Shown here: piece after piece, positions 35,192 through 45,106 of the stretch
Position numbering within the stretch: the stretch's first letter is position 1
Layout: every line of letters starts with the position of its first letter
NCBI RefSeq assembly: GCF_000222485.1
Contig: NC_015914.1
Span: 2,738,501-2,802,500, forward strand
From: Cyclobacterium marinum DSM 745
GTDB lineage: Bacteria; Bacteroidota; Bacteroidia; Cytophagales; Cyclobacteriaceae
Direction of reading: 5' to 3'
Length of the DNA stretch: 64,000 bases
Translations under genes and position numbers: made by a program
The notes under the pieces: generated by a model
Databases searched by the model: none
Seen by the model: only the letters and a program-made list of their open reading frames with translations
Told to the model about the DNA's origin: nothing

Positions 35192-36001
35192 TTAAGGTAA
35201 TTTTTCAGTAAATACGAAATAATTTTCCGGCAAATCCATGGCTGTCGGGCAGTCTTTGAATAATCCAAAAACAGCAGAACCGGAACCGGACATAGCCGCA
35301 TACCACGCACCTGCTTCATATAGTTTTTCTTTGACAGTGGCAATTTCCGGGTGGCTGTTGAAAATTCCCTTCTCAAAGTCGTTGATTAGCTGAGATTTCC
35401 AAGTTGATTGATCCGAAAGAATGGTTCTCAAATTCTTGCCACTAAGCTTGGGTTGTATGCCTCCATAGGCTTCTTTTGTGCCGATATGGATTCCCGGGTG
35501 AATCATGCATAGCCAATTCCCGGATAGATCGAGGTGCAAGGGGGCTAATTTTTCACCTCTTCCTTCTGCCATCTGTGGATTGTTTTGGATAAAAAATGGA
35601 CAATCACTACCCAATTGTGAGGCGTAGTTTTCCAATTGTTTTGTAGTTAGCCCTAATGAAAATAGTTGGTTTAAAAGACTTAAGGTAAAGGCTGCATCTG
35701 CAGAGCCTCCTCCCAGGCCTGCACCGATAGGAATACTTTTATGTAAATGGATCGCTACGGTGGGTAATTCAGGAAAATCTTCGGCTAATAGTTGGTAAGC
35801 TTTTACGATCAAGTTGTTGTCTGAATCACCTGGAATAGAGATGCCACTATGACTGAAAGAGAAGGATTTGGAAGGGATTATTTCCAAAGCTTCTTTTAAA
35901 GGAATGGGGTACATGCAGGTTTCAATATCATGAAATCCATCGTTTCTTTTCCTGAGAACATGTAGGCCAAGGTTAATTTTGGCATTGGGAAAAATGATCA
36001 T
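35192..36001 (-). CDS. ispE: 4-diphosphocytidyl-2-C-methyl-D-erythritol kinase
   Basis: The 269-residue GHMP kinase phosphorylates the 2-hydroxyl of CDP-ME in the non-mevalonate isoprenoid pathway. The start (MIIFPNAKINLGLHVLRKRN), DGFHDIETCMYPI, the ATP loop PIGAGLGGGSADAAF and the end-region GSGSAVFGLF are all present. It stands alone between a convergent transporter and the divergent ilv operon. Confidence 0.95.
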   Translation of the reverse strand: MIIFPNAKINLGLHVLRKRNDGFHDIETCMYPIPLKEALEIIPSKSFSFSHSGISIPGDSDNNLIVKAYQLLAEDFPELPTVAIHLHKSIPIGAGLGGGSADAAFTLSLLNQLFSLGLTTKQLENYASQLGSDCPFFIQNNPQMAEGRGEKLAPLHLDLSGNWLCMIHPGIHIGTKEAYGGIQPKLSGKNLRTILSDQSTWKSQLINDFEKGIFNSHPEIATVKEKLYEAGAWYAAMSGSGSAVFGLFKDCPTAMDLPENYFVFTEKLP

Positions 36002-36385
36002 ATTTGTATAGCTTTAGGTTCTAAAATTAAAACAAAGCTGTGGATTTTCTATACAGCATTTTAATTCATTTTTTTAGATATTGGCTTACTTCTGTTTAAA
36101 GTTGATAAGGATCACTTGAAAGTCGGTTTTTTTGAGGAAAATTTAACAAAAGTTTGCATCAGAATAAAATTTTGAATTTTTTTACCTTAATTAATTTTTT
36201 TAAAATAAAATTTTTGATAATCTACTATTTAAGGCTTTAATTTTTTATTTAATTTCATTTACATTATTTTCTTATTTTTGAGAAATTAAAAAAAGAATTA
36301 AAATATTGTAAGTGTGGATTAAGGGTTTTAATATTGCATTATAATAATATAAAATAAAGTCAGAAATAATACGCTCAAAAGAGAT
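36002..36385. other. AT-rich promoter region of the ilv-leu operon
   Basis: About 380 bases without a gene separate ispE and the leader peptide. They are extremely AT-rich, with T and A runs. TATTTTTG at 36273-36280 fits the Bacteroidota -7 consensus TAnnTTTG, but a -33 TTG is not clear, so the start of transcription is only a guess. The leader would then be roughly 250 bases long. Confidence 0.35.
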
Positions 36386-36433
36386 ATGTTAGTAGTTGTC
36401 AGCCTTGTCGTCCTAATTGTCATTATCATTTAG
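36386..36433 (+). CDS. ilv operon leader peptide MLVVVSLVVLIVIII
   Basis: ATG 36386 opens a 15-codon frame ending in TAG at 36431. After Met the residues are L, V, V, V, S, L, V, V, L, I, V, I, I, I: thirteen of fourteen are valine, leucine or isoleucine. A purine-rich stretch (AAAAGAGAT) precedes the ATG. It stands 110 bases before ilvD, upstream of an antiterminator and an intrinsic terminator. Such leader peptides act as ribosome-based sensors for charged tRNA: stalling at scarce Val/Leu/Ile codons should favour the antiterminator. The peptide has no other expected job. Confidence 0.85.
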   Translation: MLVVVSLVVLIVIII

Positions 36434-36438
36434 TAAGT

Positions 36439-36490
36439 GATGAAGCGCTGATCTATTGCCAATAGAAAAAATCAATCAAAGTGCTTCATT
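36439..36490 (+). promoter_or_regulatory. Antiterminator of the ilv attenuator
   Basis: GATGAAGCGCT (36439-36449) can pair over 11 positions, with two G-U pairs, with AGTGCTTCATT (36480-36490). That second strand is also the left arm of the terminator, so the two folds exclude each other. A weaker helix in the leader (ATCATT at 36425-36430 with AGTGAT at 36436-36441) could hide the antiterminator while the ribosome finishes the peptide. Confidence 0.7.
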
Positions 36491-36510
36491 CGAGTGAAGC
36501 ACTTTTTTTT
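36478..36510 (+). terminator. Intrinsic terminator of the ilv attenuator
   Basis: AAAGTGCTTCA (36478-36488), loop TTCGAG, and TGAAGCACTTT (36495-36505), ending in a run of eight T (36503-36510), form an 11-bp hairpin 32 bases before ilvD. It is not between two transcripts but inside a leader, as an attenuator requires. Confidence 0.85.
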
Positions 36511-36542
36511 ATAAGCCAGTTGTTAAAAATAATTCAGTTATA

Positions 36543-38225
36543 ATGAGCAATTCAAAAAAGAATAGTTGGGAGGTAAGCGATAATCAAGAGAATCCGGCGT
36601 CAATGGCCATGTTGTATGCAACAGGGCTGACGGATGAGCAGATGAAGCAACCTTTTGTGGGGGTAGCTAGTTGCGGGTATGAAAGTAATCCTTGTAACAT
36701 GCACCTTAATGACTTTGCAAGAGCCATAAAGGCATCTACTAGAAAGTCAAAACTGACTGGATTGGTCTTCAATACAATAGGTATTAGTGATGGGATTTCA
36801 ATGGGGACTTCAGGAATGCGATATAGTCTTCCTTCCCGAGAGATCATCGCTGATTCCGTAGAGTCATTTATTCTAGGTCATTCGTTTGACGGGATAATTA
36901 CCGTAGCTGGTTGTGATAAAAACATGCCGGGTGCAGTCATGGGTATGCTAAGGGTCAATAGGCCTTCCATCATGGTGTATGGAGGCACCATTAGGTCTGG
37001 TAAATATAAAGGAGAAAAGCTGAATATTGTTTCGGCTTTTGAAGCCTATGGAAAGAAAATCAAAAATGAAATTTCTGATGAGGATTACACGGGCGTAATC
37101 AAAAATGCATGTCCCGGAGCAGGTGCTTGTGGTGGGATGTATACCGCCAATACCATGTCTTCTGCCATAGAAGCTATGGGGCTTTCACTTCCCTACAGTG
37201 CATCCAACCCTGCCAATTCTCAGGAAAAAGCAGCTGAATGTGAGGCCGCTGGGGAGTTTATAGCCAACTTATTGGCAATGGATTTGAAGCCGAAAGATAT
37301 TGTCACCAAGAAAAGTTTAGAGAATGCTGTAAGGGTGGTTGTGGCACTTGCAGGAAGTACCAATGCGGTATTGCACTTGTTGGCCATTGCCCGAACTGCT
37401 GAAATTGACTTTGGTTTGGAAGATTTCAAGAAGATTAATGCCACCACTCCTGTATTAGGTGATTTCAAACCTAGTGGTAAATACATGATGGAAGACTTGC
37501 ATGATCAAGGAGGATTGCCGGCATTTATGCGGTACCTTCTAGACAATGGACTCCTACATGGTGATTGCATGACGGTTACCGGCAAAACTATTGCTGAAAA
37601 TTTGGCTAACGTTGCGCCAATTAAAGTTGCTAAAGGAAGTGTAATCAACCCTATTGATTCTCCTGTAAAAGAAACAGGACACCTTTGTATATTGACAGGA
37701 AACTTAGCACCTGAAGGTTCAGTGGCCAAGATATCAGGAAAAGAAGGTGTCTCTTTTACCGGACCTGCAAAGGTGTATAACTCAGAACAAGAGGCCAATG
37801 ATGCCATGAAAAACATGGAAGTTCAAAAAGGTGATGTGGTCGTCATCAGGTTTGTAGGTCCAAAGGGTGGACCCGGAATGCCTGAGATGCTTAAACCTAC
37901 CTCAATAATTATTGGAGCAGGATTGGGAGCTGATGTAGCGCTCATTACAGACGGAAGATTTTCAGGAGGCACCCATGGCTTTGTCGTAGGTCATGTTACG
38001 CCGGAAGCATATACAGGTGGTCCAATAGGACTTTTACAAAATGGCGATATGGTTACCATCAATGGAGAAACACTTGAAATCTCTTGTGATGTATCTGAAG
38101 AAACTTTTGCAGAGCGAAAGAAAACTTGGGTAAATAAAGACTTGAGCCATTTAAATGGAACGTTAAAAAAATATTCTCAGTTAGTTTCTACGGCATCTGA
38201 AGGATGCGTTACGGATAAAGATTAA
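36543..38225 (+). CDS. ilvD: Dihydroxy-acid dehydratase
   Basis: The 560-residue iron-sulfur enzyme removes water from 2,3-dihydroxy-3-methylvalerate and -isovalerate. Conserved blocks are [79 protein letters not shown] and the C-terminal [20 protein letters not shown]. Cysteines in [13 protein letters not shown] and GACGG fit the cluster ligands. It is first in the operon, downstream of the attenuator; the next gene starts five bases after its stop. Confidence 0.97.
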   Translation: MSNSKKNSWEVSDNQENPASMAMLYATGLTDEQMKQPFVGVASCGYESNPCNMHLNDFARAIKASTRKSKLTGLVFNTIGISDGISMGTSGMRYSLPSREIIADSVESFILGHSFDGIITVAGCDKNMPGAVMGMLRVNRPSIMVYGGTIRSGKYKGEKLNIVSAFEAYGKKIKNEISDEDYTGVIKNACPGAGACGGMYTANTMSSAIEAMGLSLPYSASNPANSQEKAAECEAAGEFIANLLAMDLKPKDIVTKKSLENAVRVVVALAGSTNAVLHLLAIARTAEIDFGLEDFKKINATTPVLGDFKPSGKYMMEDLHDQGGLPAFMRYLLDNGLLHGDCMTVTGKTIAENLANVAPIKVAKGSVINPIDSPVKETGHLCILTGNLAPEGSVAKISGKEGVSFTGPAKVYNSEQEANDAMKNMEVQKGDVVVIRFVGPKGGPGMPEMLKPTSIIIGAGLGADVALITDGRFSGGTHGFVVGHVTPEAYTGGPIGLLQNGDMVTINGETLEISCDVSEETFAERKKTWVNKDLSHLNGTLKKYSQLVSTASEGCVTDKD

Positions 38226-38230
38226 CGACT

Positions 38231-39925
38231 ATGAATGATTCACAGATAAGAGGGGCAGAAATTGTAATCAAATCCCTGGTAGCAGAAAATGCCAAATTTA
38301 TTTTTGGCTACCCGGGAGGGGCTATCATGCCGGTGTATGATGCACTCTATGATTATATGGATCAAATCCAGCATATCCTCACCCGACACGAACAAGGGGC
38401 AATTCATGCTGCCCAAGGATATGCCAGAGTTTCCGGAAAAGTAGGGGTTTGTATGGCCACCTCCGGCCCGGGAGCAACCAATTTAATAACAGGCATGGCT
38501 GATGCCTTAATTGACAGTACACCTCTGGTCTGTATTACAGGACAGGTATTGTCACCGCTTCTGGGAACAGATGCTTTTCAAGAGACCGATGTGGTAGGGA
38601 TTTCTATGCCTGCCACTAAATGGAATATTCAAGTAAGAAGGGTGGAGGATATCGCACCAGCTATTGCTAAAGGTTTTCATATTGCCAGATCCGGAAGACC
38701 TGGGCCTGTATTGATAGACATTACAAAGGATGCTCAGGTAGCGCTAGGGGACTATAACTATGTGCCTTGTCTAAATATTCGCTCTTACCGACCTTATCCA
38801 AAGGTGGAAGACAGTGTGATTGATGCGGCAGCTAAGCTAATCAATAATGCAAAAAGGCCTTATCTTTTATATGGACAGGGTGTAATATTGGGTAAAGCTG
38901 AAAGTCAGTTAAAGGCATTTTTAGATAAGACAGGAATTCCTGCAGCTTGTACCTTATTGGGAACAGGTGCCTTGTCAGAGGAACATCCAAATTATGTAGG
39001 GAAGTTGGGTATGCATGGCAATTATGCGCCGAATATGCTTACCAACAAGTGCGATGTTTTGATCAGTGTGGGGATGCGGTTTGATGACCGAGTAACGGGA
39101 GATGTAAAGCGTTATGCCAAACAGGCCAAGGTGATTCATCTTGAATTGGATCCTGCGGAAATTAACAAGATTGTAAAAGCCGAAGTACCTATTTTAGGTG
39201 ATTGTAAGGTCAGTTTGGAAAAGCTTGTTGAGAAAGTAGACAAGAAAGAACATCCGGAATGGTTCAAGCAATTCAGAGAGCTTGAAGCAGAGGAAAAAAG
39301 AGTGGTTGTGGGCAATGATTTGTCACCGACCAAGAATGGCCTGACCATGGGTGAAGTGATTCGACATATCAATGAGTTTAAAGCAGACGATGCGATTCTG
39401 GTTACTGACGTAGGTCAGCATCAAATGGTCGCTTGGAGGTATTTTGAATACAAAAACTCCAGAACACAGGTTACCTCCGGGGGCTTGGGTACCATGGGCT
39501 TTTCTCTTCCTGCCGCCTTAGGAGCTCAGCTCCATGATTACAGCAAAGAAGTAATCTGTGTAGTAGGAGATGGCGGAATTCAGATGACCATTCAAGAGCT
39601 AGGGGCCATTATGCAAACCAAGGCTCCAGTGAAAGTTGTTTTGCTAAACAATAATTTCTTGGGCATGGTAAGACAGTGGCAGCAGTTGTTCTTTGACAAG
39701 CGCTACTCTTTTACGGAACTTGATAACCCTGACTTTATAAAAATTGCAGAGGCTTATAATTTTAAGGTTCAAAAAGTAGATGAAAGAGCTGAATTACGTC
39801 AGGCTGTAGCTGAGATGTTTGTACATGATGGACCTTATTTCCTTGAGGTGAAAGTAGAAAAAGAGGACAATGTTTTTCCAATGATTGCCACCGGCAGTTC
39901 TGTAGAAGAAGTTAGACTTAAATAA
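38231..39925 (+). CDS. ilvB: Acetolactate synthase large (catalytic) subunit
   Basis: The 564-residue thiamine-diphosphate enzyme condenses two pyruvates, or pyruvate with 2-oxobutyrate. The N-terminal catalytic glutamate is in ILTRHEQGAIHAAQGYARVS; the PYR/FAD region shows ATSGPGATNLITGMADALID. The ThDP motif is VVGDGGIQMTIQELGAIMQT through the NNNFLGMVRQWQ block. A small regulatory-subunit gene follows at once. Feedback by valine would act through that partner. Confidence 0.97.
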   Translation: MNDSQIRGAEIVIKSLVAENAKFIFGYPGGAIMPVYDALYDYMDQIQHILTRHEQGAIHAAQGYARVSGKVGVCMATSGPGATNLITGMADALIDSTPLVCITGQVLSPLLGTDAFQETDVVGISMPATKWNIQVRRVEDIAPAIAKGFHIARSGRPGPVLIDITKDAQVALGDYNYVPCLNIRSYRPYPKVEDSVIDAAAKLINNAKRPYLLYGQGVILGKAESQLKAFLDKTGIPAACTLLGTGALSEEHPNYVGKLGMHGNYAPNMLTNKCDVLISVGMRFDDRVTGDVKRYAKQAKVIHLELDPAEINKIVKAEVPILGDCKVSLEKLVEKVDKKEHPEWFKQFRELEAEEKRVVVGNDLSPTKNGLTMGEVIRHINEFKADDAILVTDVGQHQMVAWRYFEYKNSRTQVTSGGLGTMGFSLPAALGAQLHDYSKEVICVVGDGGIQMTIQELGAIMQTKAPVKVVLLNNNFLGMVRQWQQLFFDKRYSFTELDNPDFIKIAEAYNFKVQKVDERAELRQAVAEMFVHDGPYFLEVKVEKEDNVFPMIATGSSVEEVRLK

Positions 39926-39930
39926 CTCAG

Positions 39931-40431
39931 ATGAAAAGAAGATACACAATTTCTGTATTTACAGAAAATTTCATAGGAATACTCAGTAGAATTACCCTAA
40001 TATTTACCCGAAGGGGAATCAATATTGATGGTTTTACTGCCTCAGAAAGTAGAGAAGAGGGGATTTACAGGATCACCATTGAGGTGAATACAACTGAAGA
40101 GCAAGTGATTCAGTTGTCAAGGCAAATCGAAAAAATCATTGACGTAATCAAAGCTTTTTATTACTTGGATGATGAAATGGTTTTTCAAGAAATTGCTTTG
40201 TACAAAATTCCAATTGACAGTATAGATCCAGGTTTGGAGAAAGTAATTCGCCAGTACAACGCGAAGATTATTTCAGCCGAGAAGGATTTTGTGGTCGTAG
40301 AGATGACAGGCCATAAAGAAGACACCCAGGATTTGCTGGAAGTTTTAAAAGAATTCAATGTTCTGGAATTTGTTAGGTCCGGCAGGGTAGCTGTGGCCAA
40401 GCCAATGGTGAGTATTGATAAATATTTATAA
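39931..40431 (+). CDS. ilvN: Acetolactate synthase small (regulatory) subunit
   Basis: The 166-residue protein has an N-terminal ACT domain (YTISVFTENFIGILSRITLI, then FTRRGINIDGFTASESREEG) that binds branched-chain amino acids, and a C-terminal ALS_ss domain (about 85-160, LYKIPIDSIDPGLEKVIRQY). It gives IlvB full activity and valine feedback. It begins five bases after ilvB. Confidence 0.95.
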   Translation: MKRRYTISVFTENFIGILSRITLIFTRRGINIDGFTASESREEGIYRITIEVNTTEEQVIQLSRQIEKIIDVIKAFYYLDDEMVFQEIALYKIPIDSIDPGLEKVIRQYNAKIISAEKDFVVVEMTGHKEDTQDLLEVLKEFNVLEFVRSGRVAVAKPMVSIDKYL

Positions 40432-40463
40432 TACCAATTTAAAATCAATTTTAATTTATAGTT

Positions 40464-41507
40464 ATGAAACTGAAGTTCGGTACAGTTGAAGAAAACGTAG
40501 TGACAAGAGAAGAATTTCCTCTTGAAAAAGCCAAGGAAGTCCTAAAAGACGAAGTTATCGCCGTATTAGGATATGGGGTTCAAGGCCCAGGACAGGCGCT
40601 AAACCTTAAAGACAATGGTTTCAATGTCATTGTTGGACAACGAAAAGATTCCAAAACTTGGGACAAAGCTGTCGCTGACGGATGGGTTCCCGGTGAAACA
40701 CTTTTTGAGTTGGAAGAAGCCTGTGAAAAAGGAACAATTCTTCAGTTCTTGTTGTCTGATGCCGGACAAATTGCCTTATGGCCAACAGTTAAGAAACATT
40801 TGACTCCAGGAAAAGCACTTTACTTTTCTCATGGCTTTGGTGTTACTTACAAAGAGCAAACAGGTATCGTTCCACCAGCGGATGTGGACGTGATTTTGGT
40901 TGCCCCTAAAGGTTCAGGAACTTCATTGAGGAGAATGTTTGTTGAAGGTAGAGGATTGAACTCATCTTTCGCTATTTTCCAAGATGCGACAGGAAGAGCA
41001 AAAGAGAGAGTAGTTGCTTTAGGTATTGGTGTAGGTTCAGGATATTTATTCGAAACTGATTTTTACAAAGAAGTAACGTCTGACCTTACAGGAGAAAGAG
41101 GTTCTTTGATGGGTGCTATTCAGGGTATTTTCGCAGCTCAGTACGAAGTATTAAGAGCCAATGGTCATACTCCTTCAGAAGCATTCAACGAAACTGTTGA
41201 AGAATTGACACAAAGTTTGATGCCTTTAGTAGCTGAAAACGGAATGGATTGGATGTATGCCAACTGTTCAACTACAGCTCAAAGAGGTGCATTGGATTGG
41301 TGGAAACCTTTCAGAGATGCAACCAAACCTGTATTCGAAGACTTATACAATAGTGTAAAGACAGGAAAAGAAGCAGCCAAGTCTATTGAAGCCAATAGTA
41401 AGCCTGACTATAGGGTGAAATTGGAAGAAGAATTGAAAGAATTGAGAGATTCTGAAATGTGGCAAGCGGGAGCAACTGTCCGTAAATTAAGACCAGAAAA
41501 CAATTAA
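40464..41507 (+). CDS. ilvC: Ketol-acid reductoisomerase
   Basis: The 347-residue class I enzyme isomerises and reduces acetolactate or acetohydroxybutyrate with NAD(P)H. The nucleotide-binding loop is GYGVQGPGQALNLKDNGF, then VIVGQRKDSKTWDKAV. The metal and substrate residues lie in the C-terminal knotted domain (TDLTGERGSLMGAIQGIFAA and EALNEAVEE-like SEAFNETVEELTQSLMPLVA). It is between ilvN and leuA in one operon. Confidence 0.96.
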   Translation: MKLKFGTVEENVVTREEFPLEKAKEVLKDEVIAVLGYGVQGPGQALNLKDNGFNVIVGQRKDSKTWDKAVADGWVPGETLFELEEACEKGTILQFLLSDAGQIALWPTVKKHLTPGKALYFSHGFGVTYKEQTGIVPPADVDVILVAPKGSGTSLRRMFVEGRGLNSSFAIFQDATGRAKERVVALGIGVGSGYLFETDFYKEVTSDLTGERGSLMGAIQGIFAAQYEVLRANGHTPSEAFNETVEELTQSLMPLVAENGMDWMYANCSTTAQRGALDWWKPFRDATKPVFEDLYNSVKTGKEAAKSIEANSKPDYRVKLEEELKELRDSEMWQAGATVRKLRPENN

Positions 41508-41516
41508 AAAATAACG

Positions 41517-43016
41517 ATGTCAGAAAAGCTTTGGATATTTGATACCACCCTTAGGGATGGAGAACAGGTACCGGGTTGCCAACTCGATACCAGGGAAAAA
41601 ATTGTAGTAGCCAAGGCTTTGGAAGCATTGGGAGTTGATATCCTTGAGGCTGGATTTCCTGTATCCAGCCCCGGGGATTTCAATTCTGTTGTGGAAATAT
41701 CAAAGGCAGTAGAAGACCCTATCATCTGTGCCCTCTCCAGAGCGGTGGAGAAAGACATAGAAGTGGCAGCTGAGGCATTAAAGTATGCCAAAAAAAGCAG
41801 GATCCACACCGGTATAGGTGTCTCCGGTTACCACATTGAGCATAAGTTTAGAAGTACTCCTGATGCCGTGCTTGAAAAAGCTGTCAAGGCAGTGAAGTTT
41901 GCAAGGAACCTTGTAGGAGAAGTGGAGTTTTATGCTGAGGATGCCGGAAGGGCAGATCCTGAATTCCTTGCGAAAATTGTTGAAGCAGTGATCAAAGCAG
42001 GAGCTACAGTCATCAATATTCCGGACACTACAGGCTATTGTCTTCCAGAGCAGTACGGAAATATCATTCGTTTTCTCAAAGAAAATGTCTCAAATATAGA
42101 CAAGGCCATTTTGTCTACCCACTGTCACAATGACCTTGGTTTGGCCACAGCCAATAGCCTTTCGGGCGTACTAAATGGGGCCAGACAAGTAGAAGTGACC
42201 ATGAATGGCATAGGTGAACGTGCCGGCAACACCTCATTGGAAGAAGTGGTGATGGCCATAAAAAGTCACAAAGAGGTACCGGTATATACCGGAATCAATA
42301 CCAAGAAAATTTACGAAACGAGTAGGATTATTTCCAAACTCATGAACATGCCTATACAACCAAATAAGGCTATTGTAGGTAGAAATGCATTTGCACACTC
42401 ATCCGGAATACACCAAGACGGTGTCTTAAAAAACAGGGAGAATTATGAAATTATAGATCCCAAAGATGTAGGTGTAGAAGAATCATCCATTGTCCTTACA
42501 GCAAGAAGCGGAAGGGCAGCGTTAAAGCATCACCTGAAATTATTGGGGTTTGAATTTGACAAAGAAAAATTGGATGAAATTTACGCTGATTTCTTGACCC
42601 TTGCAGACTCAAAAAGAGATATAGGAAGAAAAGACCTATTGTCTTTATTAGGTGAACATTTGGAAAACGCTCCCTTCATTGAAATGAAAGAGGTTTTCTA
42701 CGAAGGCAGTGAAGGAGCAGGAGGTCATGCAAAAGTTGTTCTTGCCATTGGTGAAGAAGAAAAGAGAAGTGAATCCGACGGAAATGGCCCTGTAGATGCA
42801 GTCATTAAATCCATCAAGAAATTAATTCCTCAGCAGGTTATATTGGATGAGTTCTTGATCCAAGCAATCACAAAGGGGAGTGACGATGTATGTAAAGTAC
42901 ATATGAGATTGATGCATAATGAACGTCCCTATCATGGGTTCGGATCCGAAACAGACATAGTATTGGCCTCGGCCAAGGCATTTATTGATGCTTTAAATAA
43001 ATTACCTGTCAAATAA
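41517..43016 (+). CDS. leuA: 2-isopropylmalate synthase
   Basis: The 499-residue enzyme condenses acetyl-CoA with 2-oxoisovalerate, the first step of leucine synthesis. The HMGL-like barrel starts with [20 protein letters not shown], has the metal-binding [16 protein letters not shown] block and the [19 protein letters not shown] block. The C-terminal regulatory LeuA_dimer domain (about 365-498) contains the leucine-feedback fold. A second LeuA-like gene lies three genes downstream. Confidence 0.95.
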   Translation: MSEKLWIFDTTLRDGEQVPGCQLDTREKIVVAKALEALGVDILEAGFPVSSPGDFNSVVEISKAVEDPIICALSRAVEKDIEVAAEALKYAKKSRIHTGIGVSGYHIEHKFRSTPDAVLEKAVKAVKFARNLVGEVEFYAEDAGRADPEFLAKIVEAVIKAGATVINIPDTTGYCLPEQYGNIIRFLKENVSNIDKAILSTHCHNDLGLATANSLSGVLNGARQVEVTMNGIGERAGNTSLEEVVMAIKSHKEVPVYTGINTKKIYETSRIISKLMNMPIQPNKAIVGRNAFAHSSGIHQDGVLKNRENYEIIDPKDVGVEESSIVLTARSGRAALKHHLKLLGFEFDKEKLDEIYADFLTLADSKRDIGRKDLLSLLGEHLENAPFIEMKEVFYEGSEGAGGHAKVVLAIGEEEKRSESDGNGPVDAVIKSIKKLIPQQVILDEFLIQAITKGSDDVCKVHMRLMHNERPYHGFGSETDIVLASAKAFIDALNKLPVK

Positions 43017-43038
43017 ATTTGGCAAAAATCTAAATATA

Positions 43039-44460
43039 ATGGAGAAGAAATCATTATTTGATAAGATTTGGGATGCGCATGTGATCCAGTCTATCCCAAG
43101 TGGTCCGGATGTGTTTTTCATAGATAAGCATTTTATCCACGAAGTAACCAGCCCGGTTGCATTCCTTAATCTTGAAAAAAGAGGAAACAAGGTTATGTTT
43201 CCTGAAAGGACCATTGCTACTCCCGATCATAATGTACCCACTGTTGATCAGGACAAAACGATCAAGGATCAACTTTCCCGTATGCAAGTTGAAAAATTAA
43301 GGGAAAATTGTAAGAAGCACGGAATAGATCTTCACGATCTAGGTACGGACCATCATGGTATAGTCCATGTAATTGGCCCCGAGCTTGGCATTACCCAGCC
43401 GGGAATGACCATAGTTTGTGGAGATAGTCATACTTCTACACATGGAGCTTTTGGTACCATTGCTTTTGGTATAGGTACTTCAGAAGTTGAAATGGTTTTT
43501 GCTACTCAATGCATCATGCAAGCAAAACCTAAAAAAATGCGTATAACCATTGATGGTGAATTAGGCAAAGGGGTTACCTCTAAGGATATTATATTGTACA
43601 TCATTGCTCAGATTTCCGCCAGTGGTGGTACGGGGTATTTCATTGAATATGCAGGAAGTGCCATCAGGTCTTTGAGCATGGAAGCAAGAATGACCATCTG
43701 TAATATGAGCATAGAGATGGGGGCAAGAGGTGGCTTGATAGCTCCTGACGAAACTACTTTTGAGTACCTCAAAGGGAAACAATATTCCCCTAAAGGAGAA
43801 GAATGGGACAAGGCTGTTGCACATTGGAAAACACTTCAAACTGATGAGGGTGCTACATTTGATGTAGAATACCAATATGATGCTGCAGACATTGAGCCGA
43901 TGATTACCTATGGTACCAATCCGGGTATGGGAGTGAAGGTGAGAGGAAATATCCCAACAACAGACGGGATGAATGAGAGTGAAAATAAATCTTATATCAA
44001 ATCCTTGGATTATATGGGCTTCCAGCCTGGAGAGGCTATGGAAGGCAAAAAAATTGACTATGTATTCGTGGGTAGTTGTACCAATGGACGTATAGAAGAT
44101 TTGAGGTCTGTCGCTCAATTTGTAAAAGGCAAAAAGAAAGCAGACAATATCACTGCTTGGATTGTTCCAGGTTCTAGAGAAGTAGAGAAAAAAGCAATCG
44201 AAGAAGGAATTGTTCAGACCCTTGAAGAGGCCGGTTTTAAATTAAGACAACCGGGTTGTTCTGCTTGTTTGGCAATGAATGATGATAAAATCCCTTCCGG
44301 AAAATATGCTGTTTCAACTTCAAACAGAAACTTTGAAGGACGTCAAGGACCAGGAAGCCGAACGCTACTTGCTTCTCCACTTACTGTAGCGGCTGTAGCC
44401 ATTACAGGCGTGATTACAGACCCAAGGGATATAATAGAAGAATTAGTACAAGAAAAATAA
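43039..44460 (+). CDS. leuC: 3-isopropylmalate dehydratase large subunit
   Basis: The 473-residue aconitase-family protein has the [4Fe-4S] ligands in [12 protein letters not shown] and in the [11 protein letters not shown] pair. The substrate region ([20 protein letters not shown]) is intact. It works with LeuD to isomerise 2- to 3-isopropylmalate; the same complex can serve citramalate. Confidence 0.96.
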   Translation: MEKKSLFDKIWDAHVIQSIPSGPDVFFIDKHFIHEVTSPVAFLNLEKRGNKVMFPERTIATPDHNVPTVDQDKTIKDQLSRMQVEKLRENCKKHGIDLHDLGTDHHGIVHVIGPELGITQPGMTIVCGDSHTSTHGAFGTIAFGIGTSEVEMVFATQCIMQAKPKKMRITIDGELGKGVTSKDIILYIIAQISASGGTGYFIEYAGSAIRSLSMEARMTICNMSIEMGARGGLIAPDETTFEYLKGKQYSPKGEEWDKAVAHWKTLQTDEGATFDVEYQYDAADIEPMITYGTNPGMGVKVRGNIPTTDGMNESENKSYIKSLDYMGFQPGEAMEGKKIDYVFVGSCTNGRIEDLRSVAQFVKGKKKADNITAWIVPGSREVEKKAIEEGIVQTLEEAGFKLRQPGCSACLAMNDDKIPSGKYAVSTSNRNFEGRQGPGSRTLLASPLTVAAVAITGVITDPRDIIEELVQEK

Positions 44461-44464
44461 TATC

Positions 44465-45055
44465 ATGGCATACGATAAATTTGATGTTTTGACCAGTAGG
44501 GTGGTTCCGCTTTCCTCAGAAAATGTAGATACTGACCAAATTATTCCGGCTAGGTTTTTAAAAGCTACAGAACGAAAGGGATTTGGAGACAATCTCTTTA
44601 GAGACTGGCGATATGATAAAGAAGGAAATCCTAAACCGGATTTCGTTTTAAATGACCCGACATATAGTGGTAAAATACTTTTAGCAGGTAAAAATTTCGG
44701 ATCAGGTTCAAGTCGTGAGCATGCGGTATGGGCCATTTATGATTATGGATTTAGATGTGTGGTTTCAAGTTTCTTTGCTGATATTTTCAAGAATAATTGC
44801 TTGAATATTGGCGTGCTTCCAGTTACCGTTTCTCCGAAATTTGCAGAAGAATTATTTGCAGCTGTGGAAGCGAATCCTGAAGCAGAAGTAGAGGTAGATA
44901 TCAATAAACAAACCATTACTTTACTTTCTACCGGAAATTCAGAATCTTTTGATATCAATTCTTACAAAAAGCAAAACATGAAAAATGGGTTTGATGATAT
45001 CGATTATTTGCTGAACCTTAAAGAAGAAATAGTGGCATTCGAAGCCAAAAGGTAA
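44465..45055 (+). CDS. leuD: 3-isopropylmalate dehydratase small subunit
   Basis: The 196-residue swivel-domain subunit has the start FDVLTSRVVPLSSENVDTDQ followed by IIPARFL, and the catalytic GKNFGSGSSREHAVWAIYDY block. It directly follows leuC by four bases, matching the obligate heterodimer. Confidence 0.96.
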   Translation: MAYDKFDVLTSRVVPLSSENVDTDQIIPARFLKATERKGFGDNLFRDWRYDKEGNPKPDFVLNDPTYSGKILLAGKNFGSGSSREHAVWAIYDYGFRCVVSSFFADIFKNNCLNIGVLPVTVSPKFAEELFAAVEANPEAEVEVDINKQTITLLSTGNSESFDINSYKKQNMKNGFDDIDYLLNLKEEIVAFEAKR

Positions 45056-45106
45056 ACTTTGCTCTGAGTTTCGAAGTTTCAATTGTGTCAGGTTAATGGT
45101 AAGGGA

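Noticed and set aside
43561..44118. 185-residue minus-strand ORF within leuC
   Set aside because: It is a shadow of leuC, which has intact catalytic blocks across this stretch.
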